A stretch of 64,000 nt of DNA, taken from Streptomyces sp. NBC_00289. GTDB taxonomy: Bacteria > Actinomycetota > Actinomycetes > Streptomycetales > Streptomycetaceae. The stretch is taken from NCBI RefSeq assembly GCF_041435115.1, contig NZ_CP108046.1, forward strand, positions 4,650,001 through 4,714,000. The letters are read 5' to 3'. Shown one piece after another: positions 36,368 to 44,798 of the stretch. Below the pieces are notes generated by a model that ran no database searches, had not been told where the DNA came from, and worked only from the letters and a program-made list of their open reading frames with translations. Made by a program: the position numbers and the translations under genes. The first letter of the stretch is position 1. Each line of letters opens with the position of its first letter.

Positions 36368-38650
36368 ATGGCGCCACAACAGAACGCCGGAGCGGGCGCG
36401 GAAGCGGAACTTCCCGAGTACGCCGGTCACTACCGTCTTGAGTCGTGCCTCGGCTCCGGCGGCATGGGCATCGTGCACCTGGCCCGGAGCACCTCCGGGA
36501 TGAAGGTCGCGGTGAAGGTCGTCCACGCCCAGTTCGCCAAGGACCCCGAGTTCCGGGGGCGGTTCCGGCAGGAGGTGGCGGCGGCACGGCGGGTGAGCGG
36601 GGCCTTCACCGCGTCCGTCGTGGACGCGGACCCCGAGGCCGAACGGCCCTGGATGGCCACGCTGTTCATTCCCGGCCCGACCCTCTCCGATCACGTGAAG
36701 CGGAACGGACCCATGGACGGCGCCCAGTTGCGCCGGCTGATGGCCGGGCTGGCCGAGGCACTGCGCGACATCCACCGGGTCTCCGTCGTGCACCGGGATC
36801 TGAAGCCGAGCAACGTGCTGCTCGCCGAGGACGGTCCGAAGGTCATCGACTTCGGCATCTCGCGGCCGAAAGACAGCGAGTTGCGCACCGAGACGGGCAA
36901 GTTGATCGGTACCCCGCCGTTCATGGCGCCCGAGCAGTTCAGGCGGCCGCGGGAGGTCGGGCCCGCCGCCGACGTCTTCGCACTCGGGTCCGTCATGGTC
37001 CATGCCGCGACGGGCCGCGGGCCCTTCGACTCCGACAGTCCGTACGTCGTCGCCTACCAGGTCGTGCACGACGAGCCCGACCTGACGGGCGTGCCGGGGA
37101 ATCTCGCGCCGCTGGTCCTGCGGTGCCTCGCCAAGGACCCGGAGAACCGGCCGACTCCTGACGAGTTGATGCGTGAACTGCGGTCGGTGGCGGCCTCGTA
37201 CGAGACACAGGCGTTCATACCGGTGCAGCGGACCGGGGAACTACCGCCGTTGTGGCCCCGCGCCGAGGACGAGCCCGCACCGCAGGGCGGGGCGCCGGCT
37301 GCCTCGTCCGCCGGGGCGCCGGCTGCCTCGCCCGCCGTGTCGCCGTCCGCGTCGCCCGCCGTGTCGCCGTTCGCGTCGCGGCGGGGTCCGCAGGCTGAGC
37401 CGAGTTTCGATTCCGGGGGGCAGCCCGCGCGCCGCCTCGGGGAACGTGCGACCGGGAAGGGGTGGCGCGGCAAGAGCCTGCGCGGGCAGGTGGCCCTCGC
37501 GGCCGGGGCGCTCGGGCTGGTCGTGATCGGTGCGTTCGCCTCGGTTCCGCTGTTCCGCGACGAGAGCGGCGGTGCCACGCCGAAGGACACGCACTCCCGT
37601 GCCGCGTCGGCCGGGTTCCGGGCGTGGGAGGCGAAGCCGGTCGTCAAGGGGGCGGTGACCTCGCAGTGCTCGTACGGGACGGGGAGGTTGTTCTGCGCCC
37701 AGCCCGGTGTGGTCTTCGCCCTCGACCCGGCCGACGGCAGCGTGCTGTGGCGGCATCGAGTCGCGGCGGCCAGCCGGAGCGGGCCGCCCGTCCTGTCAGG
37801 AGGGTTGGTGCAGCTCTCGGCCGACGGCGGGCAGCGGTTCGAGGCCCTCGATCCCGCCTCGGGCCGGAGCCACTGGCAGCGGGAGGAGCCGGTCCACGGC
37901 GGGGCCGCGTACGCCGGTGGCATGTTGCTGCTCACCGGCGCCGACGGAACGGTCACCGGCGTGGACAGCGCCTCGGGCGACACGAAGTGGAGCCGGCGGG
38001 TGCCGGGGCAGGACGTGCCGTACTTCTCCTCCTTCGGCGGGGACGGGTCGGCGTACGCGACGAGCGGTTCCGCCGACGGGTCGAGCACGCGGGTCAGCGC
38101 GCTGGACCCGGTCACCGGCGATGTGCGGTGGGACGCGCGGCTGGACGGGTCCCTGCAGCCGATCGGCGTGCACGGCGGGTCCGTCTTCTTCGTCTCCGTC
38201 GACCCGGTGTACGAGGAGACGAGAGGCGTGGTCCGTTACACCCCGGCCACCGGGGCCTCGCGGCGGGTGACACTGTCCTTCCCGCTCGAGGGCGCCCGAG
38301 CCGGTGTCCACGGGAACATGGTCCATCTCCTGGCCGCGAACGGTTCACTGATGGCCGTCGACATGGCGGCGGGCAAGCAGCGCTGGAGCCTTCAGACGGC
38401 TGTGAGCCGGGGCTCGACGCCCGTGGCCGACGACCGTCACGTGTACTTCACGGCCGCCGACGGGCGGCTGCTCGCCGTCGACGCCGGCCGGGGAAGGCTC
38501 GTCGGGCAGACCTCGCCGCGGCCGGGCACGGAATCCGACCGGGTCACGGCGGCGCTGCCGGAACCACTGATCGCCGACGGTCACGTCTTCGCCGGGGCTC
38601 CCGACGGCACCGTCTACGCCGTCGACGGCCGCGACCCGGCGGCCTGGTAG
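36368..38650 (+). CDS. membrane Ser/Thr protein kinase with PQQ-type beta-propeller sensor
   Basis: A 760-residue eukaryotic-type kinase. The kinase domain spans about 20-280: glycine loop LGSGGMGIVHLA, Lys50 in VAVKV, catalytic loop HRDLKPSN (Asp144), DFG at about 161, and GTPPFMAPEQF. A Pro/Ala/Ser linker with a repeated SPAVSP pattern follows. A single membrane helix (VALAAGALGLVVIGAFASVPLF) precedes about 350 external residues with PQQ-like repeats (VFALDPADGSVLWRHRV, VSALDPVTGDVRWDARL, LMAVDMAAGKQRWSL, LLAVDAGRGRLVG). It is inferred to sense an envelope ligand; targets are unknown. A tandem-repeat region follows the stop. Confidence 0.9.
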   Translation: MAPQQNAGAGAEAELPEYAGHYRLESCLGSGGMGIVHLARSTSGMKVAVKVVHAQFAKDPEFRGRFRQEVAAARRVSGAFTASVVDADPEAERPWMATLFIPGPTLSDHVKRNGPMDGAQLRRLMAGLAEALRDIHRVSVVHRDLKPSNVLLAEDGPKVIDFGISRPKDSELRTETGKLIGTPPFMAPEQFRRPREVGPAADVFALGSVMVHAATGRGPFDSDSPYVVAYQVVHDEPDLTGVPGNLAPLVLRCLAKDPENRPTPDELMRELRSVAASYETQAFIPVQRTGELPPLWPRAEDEPAPQGGAPAASSAGAPAASPAVSPSASPAVSPFASRRGPQAEPSFDSGGQPARRLGERATGKGWRGKSLRGQVALAAGALGLVVIGAFASVPLFRDESGGATPKDTHSRAASAGFRAWEAKPVVKGAVTSQCSYGTGRLFCAQPGVVFALDPADGSVLWRHRVAAASRSGPPVLSGGLVQLSADGGQRFEALDPASGRSHWQREEPVHGGAAYAGGMLLLTGADGTVTGVDSASGDTKWSRRVPGQDVPYFSSFGGDGSAYATSGSADGSSTRVSALDPVTGDVRWDARLDGSLQPIGVHGGSVFFVSVDPVYEETRGVVRYTPATGASRRVTLSFPLEGARAGVHGNMVHLLAANGSLMAVDMAAGKQRWSLQTAVSRGSTPVADDRHVYFTAADGRLLAVDAGRGRLVGQTSPRPGTESDRVTAALPEPLIADGHVFAGAPDGTVYAVDGRDPAAW

Positions 38651-38652
38651 CG

Positions 38653-38713
38653 CGGCAGGGACGAGGGCCGTCTCGGCAGGGACGAGGCCGCCGCGGTAGG
38701 GACGAGGCCGTCT
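38653..38713. repeat. tandem repeat, 3 copies of about 20 bp, 3' of the kinase gene
   Basis: Copies at 38653-38673, 38674-38693 and 38694-38713 share GGCAGGGACGAGG-CCG. The array begins 2 bp after the kinase stop codon. Confidence 0.8.
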
Positions 38714-38726
38714 CGTCACGGCCGTC

Positions 38727-38933
38727 GCACGCACGAGGGTCGCCCGTCTAAGCACCGCACGCGCAAAAGCCACCCCATCAGAGCGCGGCGCACGCACAAG
38801 GGCCGCGCCGTCGGAGCACCCGCGCGCAAGAACGCACCGTCAGAGCACGGCGGACACGCGAGGGCCGCCGGTCAAAGCACCGCGCACGCACAAGAACGCC
38901 ACGTCTGAGCACGGCGCACGCACGTGGGCCGCG
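38727..38933. repeat. degenerate tandem repeat, about 7 copies of 28-34 bp
   Basis: Units start near 38727, 38759, 38790, 38824, 38852, 38884 and 38916. Each follows the pattern GCACGCAC-AGGGCCGC, then GTCNGAGCACCGC. The last unit runs into the terminator stem at 38924. Confidence 0.75.
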
Positions 38934-38965
38934 CCCCGACGACTTCGCGTCAGGGCGCGGCCCAC
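38924..38965. terminator. convergent terminator, kinase / ilvD
   Basis: Thirteen-base-pair stem GTGGGCCGCGCCC (38924-38936) with its complement at 38953-38965, 27 bp beyond the ilvD stop. It is symmetric and serves both strands. Confidence 0.8.
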
Positions 38966-38991
38966 CGGACCGGAGTGAGTGCCTCGGGCCC

Positions 38992-40845
38992 TCAGCCCAG
39001 CTTGCTCACGTCTCGCACGGCGCCCTTGTCCGCGCTGGTGGCCATCGCCGCGTACGCCCGCAGCGCGGCCGACACCTTCCGCTCGCGGTTCTTCGGGGCG
39101 TACACCCCGCCCAACGCCTTTTCGCGGCGGGCCAGTTCGGCCTCGTCGACGAGGAGCTCGATCGTGCGGCCCGGGATGTCGATGCGGATCCGGTCGCCGT
39201 CCTCGACGAGGGCGATCGTGCCGCCGGAGGCCGCCTCCGGGGAGGCGTGGCCGATCGACAGGCCCGACGTGCCGCCGGAGAAGCGGCCGTCGGTGATCAG
39301 GGCGCAGGTCTTGCCGAGGCCGCGGCCCTTGAGGAAGGAGGTCGGGTAGAGCATCTCCTGCATACCGGGGCCGCCCTTGGGGCCCTCGTAGCGGATGACG
39401 ACGACGTCGCCGTGCGTGATCTGCTTGTTCAGGATCTTCTCGACGGCCTCTTCCTGGGACTCGCAGACCACCGCCGGGCCCTCGAACGTCCAGATCGACT
39501 CGTCGACACCGGCCGTCTTGACCACGCAGCCGTCCACGGCCAGGTTGCCCTTCAGCACCGCCAGGCCGCCGTCCTTGGAGTACGCGTGCTCGGCGGAGCG
39601 GATGCAGCCGCCCTCGGCGTCCTGGTCGAGTGCCGCCCAGCGCTCGGACTGGGAGAACGCCTCGGCGGAGCGCACACAGCCGGGCGCCGCGTGCCACAGT
39701 TCGACGGCCTCCGGGGAGGGCGAGCCGGCGCGCACGTCCCAGGTCTTCAGCCAGTCCGCGAGGGAGGGGCTGTGGACCGAGTGGACGTCCTCGTTCAGCA
39801 GGCCCGCGCGGTGCAGCTCGCCGAGGAGGGCGGGGATGCCGCCGGCGCGGTGCACGTCCTCCATGTAGTACGTGCGGTCCTTCGCCACGTTCGGCGCGAC
39901 CTTCGCGAGGCAGGGCACCCGGCGCGAGACCTCGTTGATCTCCTCCAGGCCGAACGGGACGCCCGCTTCCTGGGCGGCGGCCAGCAGGTGGAGGATCGTG
40001 TTGGTGGAGCCGCCCATCGCGATGTCGAGGGCCATCGCGTTCTCGAAGGCCGCGATGGTGGCGATGTTGCGGGGCAGGACCGTCTCGTCGTCCTGCTCGT
40101 AGTAGCGGCGGGTGATGTCCATCACCGTGCGCCCCGCGTCCTCGTACAGCGCCTTGCGGGCCGTGTGGGTGGCGAGGACCGAGCCGTTGCCGGGGAGGGA
40201 GAGGCCGATGGCCTCGGTCAGGCAGTTCATCGAGTTGGCGGTGAACATGCCGGAACAGCTGCCGCAGGTCGGGCAGGCGTTCTCCTCGATACGGAGGATG
40301 TCCTCGTCCGAGATCTTCTCGTTCACGGCCTCGGACATCGCGTCGACCAGGTCGAGCGTGCGGACCGTGCCGTCAACCAGGGTGGCGCGGCCGGACTCCA
40401 TCGGGCCGCCGGAGACGAAGACCGTCGGGATGTTCAGGCGCAGGGCCGCGTTCAGCATGCCCGGGGTGATCTTGTCGCAGTTGGAGATGCAGATCAGGGC
40501 GTCCGCGCAGTGCGCCTCGACCATGTACTCCACGCTGTCCGCGATCAGGTCGCGGGAGGGCAGGGAGTACAGCATGCCGCCGTGCCCCATCGCGATGCCG
40601 TCGTCCACGGCGATCGTGTTGAACTCGCGCGGGATGCCGCCGGCCGCGACGATCGCCTCGCTCACGATCCGGCCGACGGGCTGGAGGTGGGTGTGGCCCG
40701 GCACGAACTCCGTGAAGCTGTTGGCGACCGCGATGATCGGCTTACGGCCGATGTCCGCGCCGGGTACACCGGAGGCGCGCATAAGGGCGCGGGCGCCCGC
40801 CATGTTGCGGCCGTGGGTGACTGTGCGGGACCTCAGCTCGGGCAT
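38992..40845 (-). CDS. ilvD: dihydroxy-acid dehydratase
   Basis: Dehydrates dihydroxyisovalerate and dihydroxymethylvalerate in branched-chain amino-acid synthesis. The 617-residue protein has iron-sulfur cysteines in [13 protein letters not shown] and [19 protein letters not shown]. The active-site region is [16 protein letters not shown]. Length is normal for the long IlvD form. ATG 40845 is preceded by GGAGCGA. It is the only branched-chain gene here. Confidence 0.95.
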   Translation of the reverse strand: MPELRSRTVTHGRNMAGARALMRASGVPGADIGRKPIIAVANSFTEFVPGHTHLQPVGRIVSEAIVAAGGIPREFNTIAVDDGIAMGHGGMLYSLPSRDLIADSVEYMVEAHCADALICISNCDKITPGMLNAALRLNIPTVFVSGGPMESGRATLVDGTVRTLDLVDAMSEAVNEKISDEDILRIEENACPTCGSCSGMFTANSMNCLTEAIGLSLPGNGSVLATHTARKALYEDAGRTVMDITRRYYEQDDETVLPRNIATIAAFENAMALDIAMGGSTNTILHLLAAAQEAGVPFGLEEINEVSRRVPCLAKVAPNVAKDRTYYMEDVHRAGGIPALLGELHRAGLLNEDVHSVHSPSLADWLKTWDVRAGSPSPEAVELWHAAPGCVRSAEAFSQSERWAALDQDAEGGCIRSAEHAYSKDGGLAVLKGNLAVDGCVVKTAGVDESIWTFEGPAVVCESQEEAVEKILNKQITHGDVVVIRYEGPKGGPGMQEMLYPTSFLKGRGLGKTCALITDGRFSGGTSGLSIGHASPEAASGGTIALVEDGDRIRIDIPGRTIELLVDEAELARREKALGGVYAPKNRERKVSAALRAYAAMATSADKGAVRDVSKLG

Positions 40846-41004
40846 CGTCGCTCGCTCCTTCGGGGACTGCGGGGACTGCGATCAGAGACTTCTGACTGCT
40901 AACGAGCGTACGCCGGTCATCCAGGGGGCGGACAGGTTGTCCGGAATGCGGGATGTACGTCTCAGGGGCTGCGGTCGGTTCGGGCGGGGTGAGGGCGAAG
41001 TGCC

Positions 41005-41070
41005 GACCGGGTGCCGCCCGGGTGTGGCCCGCCTTCGGACCGGGTGCGGACCGGGTGTGGCCCGCCTTCG
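41005..41070. repeat. tandem repeat, 2 copies of 33 bp, 3' of the TetR gene
   Basis: Copies at 41005-41037 and 41038-41070 differ only at two positions (shared GACCGGGTG, then CGGGTGTGGCCCGCCTTCG). They lie 54 bp beyond the stop of the TetR gene on the minus strand. Confidence 0.85.
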
Positions 41071-41124
41071 GACCGTCCGAGGTCCGCCGCGGCGTTCGGC
41101 GCGGCTTCGGCGCGGGCCGGTGTT

Positions 41125-41730
41125 TCAGGCGCCGGTCAGGTGCCCCTGCACCACGGGCGCCAGGCGCGCGACGATCTGTTCCATGTCCGCGGACGCCAGG
41201 GGTTCCACCTTGATCACGTACCGCAGGATCGCCGTCCCCACGAGCTGCGCGGCCGCCAGTTCGGCGCGCAGTTCCGCGTCGGGCAGTTCGAGCTGCGCGG
41301 CGATGCGGCGCAGCAGCTGCGAGGCGACGAGCCGGCGGAAGACGGCGGCCGCGGTCTCGTTCGTCACGGCGGACCGGACGATCGCCAGCAGGGGCGCGCG
41401 GGTGACCGGGTTCTCCCAGATGCCGAAGACGAAGCGGGTCAGCCGCTCCCCGACCTCGTCGACGGGACCCTCTGCGATCGCGTCAGGCGCGTTCAGCGCG
41501 GGTGCGAAGGCGACCGTGATGGCCGCCTCGAAGATCTGTTCCTTGGTGCCGAAGTAGTGGTGGACCAGGGCCGGATCGACGCCTGCCGCCTTCGCGATGC
41601 CGCGCACGGACGTCTTCTCGTAGCCGCGCTCGGAGAACTCCTCGCGGGCCGCGCCCAGGATGCGGTCGCGGGTGTCGGCGGCTTCCGTACGAGGGGGACG
41701 GCCACGCCTGCGGGCGGTCACGCCGGTCAC
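41125..41730 (-). CDS. TetR-family transcriptional regulator
   Basis: A 201-residue regulator with an N-terminal HTH ([47 protein letters not shown]). The ligand domain resembles TetR_C members ([21 protein letters not shown]). The GTG at 41730 overlaps the stop of the sugar isomerase gene by 4 bp (GTGA), so the two are coupled; a second GTG at 41721 is possible. Its targets are unknown; control of its own operon is a guess. Confidence 0.88.
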   Translation of the reverse strand: MTGVTARRRGRPPRTEAADTRDRILGAAREEFSERGYEKTSVRGIAKAAGVDPALVHHYFGTKEQIFEAAITVAFAPALNAPDAIAEGPVDEVGERLTRFVFGIWENPVTRAPLLAIVRSAVTNETAAAVFRRLVASQLLRRIAAQLELPDAELRAELAAAQLVGTAILRYVIKVEPLASADMEQIVARLAPVVQGHLTGA

Positions 41731-42551
41731 CGCCGGGGCACCTTCACCGCGGACGCCAGGTGCAGGCGCGTGAAGGCCAGGGCCTCGGCGAGGTCGGCCT
41801 CCCGCTCCGCGCCGGACATGGCGCGACGGGTGTTGACCTCGATGACGACGTGGCCGTCGAAGCCGGTGAGCGCGAGCCGTTCCAGCAGCTCGGCGCAGGG
41901 CTGGGTGCCGCGGCCGGGGACGAGGTGCTCGTCCTTGGCCGAGCCCCTGCCGTCCGCGAGGTGGACGTGGCCGAGGCGGTCCGCCATGCGGTCGACCATC
42001 TGCATGGCGTCGCTGCGGGCGGTCGAGGTGTGGCTGAGATCGATCGTGAAGTGGCGGTAGTCGTCCTTCGTCACGTCCCAGTCGGGCGCGTAGGCGAGCA
42101 TCTCGCGGTCGCGGTAGCGCCAGGGGTACATGTTCTCGACGGCGAACCGCACATCCGTCTCGTCCGCCATCCGCCAGATCCCGGTGACGAAGTCGCGGGC
42201 GTACTGGCGCTGCCAGCGGAACGGCGGGTGGACGACGACCGTGCTCGCGCCCAGCTTCTCGGCCGCCGCGCGGGCGCGCTGGAGCTTGACCCAGGGGTCG
42301 GTGGACCACACCCGCTGCGTGATGAGCAGGCAGGGAGCGTGTACGGCGAGTATCGGGATCTGGTGGTAGTCGCTGAGTCTGCGGAGCGCCTCGATGTCCT
42401 GGCTGACCGGGTCGGTCCAGACCATGACCTCGACTCCGTCGTACCCGAGGCGCGCGGCGATCTCGAAGGCCGTCGCTGTGGACTCCGGGTACACGGAGGC
42501 CGTGGACAGCGCGACCTTCGCATCCGGGATGCGCACGACTGGTTTTGCCAC
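41727..42551 (-). CDS. sugar phosphate isomerase/epimerase (AP-endonuclease-2 TIM barrel)
   Basis: A 274-residue xylose-isomerase-like TIM barrel. Motifs are [44 protein letters not shown] (metal Glu), [18 protein letters not shown] and VVIEVNTR (metal Glu). The family isomerises sugar or inositol derivatives; the substrate is unknown. GTG 42551 is the best start, since conserved sequence begins at once, but the ribosome-binding site is weak. It is coupled to the TetR gene downstream. Confidence 0.83.
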   Translation of the reverse strand: MAKPVVRIPDAKVALSTASVYPESTATAFEIAARLGYDGVEVMVWTDPVSQDIEALRRLSDYHQIPILAVHAPCLLITQRVWSTDPWVKLQRARAAAEKLGASTVVVHPPFRWQRQYARDFVTGIWRMADETDVRFAVENMYPWRYRDREMLAYAPDWDVTKDDYRHFTIDLSHTSTARSDAMQMVDRMADRLGHVHLADGRGSAKDEHLVPGRGTQPCAELLERLALTGFDGHVVIEVNTRRAMSGAEREADLAEALAFTRLHLASAVKVPRR

Positions 42552-42879
42552 GGGGGCTAGCGTACGGGGTGCGGTCGGGGGGATGCGGGGCGTCTGCAGG
42601 CCGTTGTGGTGTTCGCCACGGGCGTGCGCCCCTCCCGCGCGGCGCGCGGCCGATCCCGCCACGCGGCGCGGCCGTACCGAGGTGCCGGCCCGCGCCCGTC
42701 GACGCGGGACGTACCGAGCCACCACCCCCCGCCCGTCGACGCGCGCCGTACCGAGCCACCGCCCCAGGCGCCGACGGTCGGTCGCGCCAATACTCGGTGG
42801 CGCCGACGGTCGATCGCGCCGACGGTCGATCGCGCCGATGCCGGGTGATCCGGGCGGTGATCCGGGCGCCGACGACGGG
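42552..42879. other. intergenic region with repeats between the isomerase and Ppx genes
   Basis: 328 bp without a supported gene. The right two-thirds is the repeat array described separately. The left part should hold the isomerase promoter, which I cannot define. Confidence 0.6.
42694..42839. repeat. two adjoining tandem arrays 3' of the Ppx/GppA gene
   Basis: Two copies of about 37 bp (42694-42730, 42731-42766) share GCCCGTCGACGCG and CCGTACCGAGCCACC. They are followed by three copies of GCGCCGACGGTCGATC (42769-42784 with one change, 42800-42815, 42816-42831). The array ends about 40 bp before the Ppx stop at 42880, i.e. on its 3' side. Confidence 0.8.
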
Positions 42880-43812
42880 TCAGGCCGACCCCATGTGATC
42901 CAGGCGCCGCAGGATCACGCCCTCCCTGAGGGCCCAGGGGCAGACCTCCAGGTTCTCCACGCCGAAGAGGTCCATCGCGCCCTCGGCCACCAGGGCGCCG
43001 GCGAGCAGCTGCTCGGCCCGGCCCTCGGACACGCCCGGCAGTTCGGCGCGTTCCGCGACTGTCATGCCGGCCAGTCGCGGGACCCAGGCCTCCAGGGACT
43101 CCCGCTTGAGCTGGCGTTGGACGTACTGGCCGTCGGCGGAGCGGGCGGCGCCCGCGAGACGGGCCAGCTGCTTGAAGGTCTTCGACGTGGCGACCACGTG
43201 GTCGGGGGCGCCGAAGCGGGCGAACTCACCGACCGTGCGGGCGATCTGGGCCCGCACGTGGCGGCGCAGGGCCCTTATCGCCTCCGCGTCGGGCGGGTCG
43301 CCGGGCAGCCAGCCGGCGGTCAGGCGGCCCGCGCCGAGCGGCAGCGAGACCGCCGCGTCGGGTTCCTCGTCGATGCCGTACGCGATCTCCAGGGAGCCGC
43401 CGCCGATGTCGAGGACGAGCAGCTTGCCCGCGGACCAGCCGAACCAGCGGCGGGCGGCGAGGAAGGTGAGCCGGGCCTCCTCGGCGCCGGTGAGGACCTG
43501 GAGCTCCACGCCCGTCTCGGCCTGCACGCGCGCGAGGACGTCGTCGGCGTTGCTGGCCTCGCGCACGGCGGAGGTCGCGAACGGCAGCAGGTCGACGACG
43601 CCCTTGTCCTCGGCGGCCTGGAGGGCGTCCCGGAGGACGGTGACCAGTTTGTCGACCCCTTCGGGGCCGATGGCACCGGCGTCGTCGAGCAGCTGGGCGA
43701 GGCGCAGCTCCGCCTTGTGCGAGTGGGCGGGCAGCGGGCACGCGCCGGGGTGCGCGTCGACCACCAGCAGGTGCACCGTGTTCGATCCCACGTCGAGGAC
43801 ACCGAGTCTCAT
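42880..43812 (-). CDS. Ppx/GppA-family phosphatase
   Basis: A 310-residue ASKHA-fold protein. The nucleotide-binding loop is [19 protein letters not shown] at the very N-terminus. [26 protein letters not shown] and [14 protein letters not shown] are family motifs. It corresponds to the short exopolyphosphatase/pppGpp phosphatase form of actinobacteria, without the C-terminal HD domain. Which activity it has is not readable. ATG 43812 is chosen because the P-loop starts at residue 3. Confidence 0.9.
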   Translation of the reverse strand: MRLGVLDVGSNTVHLLVVDAHPGACPLPAHSHKAELRLAQLLDDAGAIGPEGVDKLVTVLRDALQAAEDKGVVDLLPFATSAVREASNADDVLARVQAETGVELQVLTGAEEARLTFLAARRWFGWSAGKLLVLDIGGGSLEIAYGIDEEPDAAVSLPLGAGRLTAGWLPGDPPDAEAIRALRRHVRAQIARTVGEFARFGAPDHVVATSKTFKQLARLAGAARSADGQYVQRQLKRESLEAWVPRLAGMTVAERAELPGVSEGRAEQLLAGALVAEGAMDLFGVENLEVCPWALREGVILRRLDHMGSA

Positions 43813-43883
43813 GCACGGAACGCTACTGCCAGCGGAGGCTTCGGCCGTCCCCGGAGCGGCTCCCGGCGACTTACCCTGGACGA

Positions 43884-44732
43884 GTGCCAAAGACGAAAAA
43901 GGCGAAGACCGACATTTCGACCGACGGTCCCGGGCGGGCGAAGCCGGCGAAGCCATCGAAGAAGTCGCAGAAGGCCCTGGCGGCCGACGAGAAGGGACTC
44001 GACTTCGCGCGCGCGTGGGTGGAGTTTCCTGATCCGGCGGACGACGAGCAGGTCTTCCGCTGCGACCTGACGTGGCTGACCTCTCGCTGGAACTGCATCT
44101 TCGGCAGCGGCTGCCAGGGCATCCAGGCGGGCCGAGCGGCCGACGGCTGCTGCACCCTCGGTGCCCACTTCTCGGACGAGGACGACGAGAAGCGGGTCGC
44201 GGGACATGTGGCCCGACTCACGCCGGAGCTGTGGCAGCACCATGACGTGGGTCGGGAGACGGGCTGGGTCTCGGAGGACGACGAGGGTTCCCGGCAGACC
44301 CGTCCCTACGAGGGCTCGTGCATCTTCCAGAACCGGCCCGGTTTCGCCGGCGGCGCGGGCTGCTCGCTGCACATCCTGGCGCTCAAGGAGGGCCGCGAGC
44401 CGCTGGAGACCAAGCCGGACGTCTGCTGGCAGCTTCCGGTGCGGCGCACCTACGAGTGGATCGACCGGCCCGACGACACGCGCGTGCTCCAGGTGTCGAT
44501 CGGTGAGTACGACCGGCGCGGCTGGGGTCCGGGCGGGCACGACCTGCACTGGTGGTGCACGTCGGCGACCTCGGCGCACGGCGGGGGCGACCCGGTGTAT
44601 GTGTCCTACCGGCCGGAGCTGACCGAACTCATGGGCAAGGCCGGCTACGACCGCCTGGTCGAGCTGTGCGAGGAGCGGCTGGCCTCACAGCTGCCGTTGC
44701 TGGCGCCTCACCCGGCGGACCCGGTCGGCTGA
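43884..44732 (+). CDS. conserved cysteine-rich protein of unknown function
   Basis: A 282-residue protein. The first 35 residues are Lys/Pro-rich. A cysteine-rich core follows: [19 protein letters not shown] and [17 protein letters not shown], then [22 protein letters not shown] and WWCTS. The spaced cysteines resemble the iron-sulfur/zinc cluster proteins of the DUF3109/YkgJ type, but I cannot assign it firmly. There is no signal peptide. GTG 43884 lies 71 bp from the divergent Ppx start, so a shared promoter region is likely. Confidence 0.7.
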   Translation: MPKTKKAKTDISTDGPGRAKPAKPSKKSQKALAADEKGLDFARAWVEFPDPADDEQVFRCDLTWLTSRWNCIFGSGCQGIQAGRAADGCCTLGAHFSDEDDEKRVAGHVARLTPELWQHHDVGRETGWVSEDDEGSRQTRPYEGSCIFQNRPGFAGGAGCSLHILALKEGREPLETKPDVCWQLPVRRTYEWIDRPDDTRVLQVSIGEYDRRGWGPGGHDLHWWCTSATSAHGGGDPVYVSYRPELTELMGKAGYDRLVELCEERLASQLPLLAPHPADPVG

Positions 44733-44798
44733 GGAGGGCCTGCGGGCCTGCGGGCCTGGGCGCGGCAGGGGCCATGTCGGCCTGTGGAACGTGAAGGG

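Larger units (their letters stand above)
38651..38991. other. repeat-filled intergenic region between the kinase gene and ilvD
   Basis: 341 bp without a gene. It is occupied by two tandem arrays and a terminator (separate entries). It is a convergent intergenic region. Confidence 0.7.
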
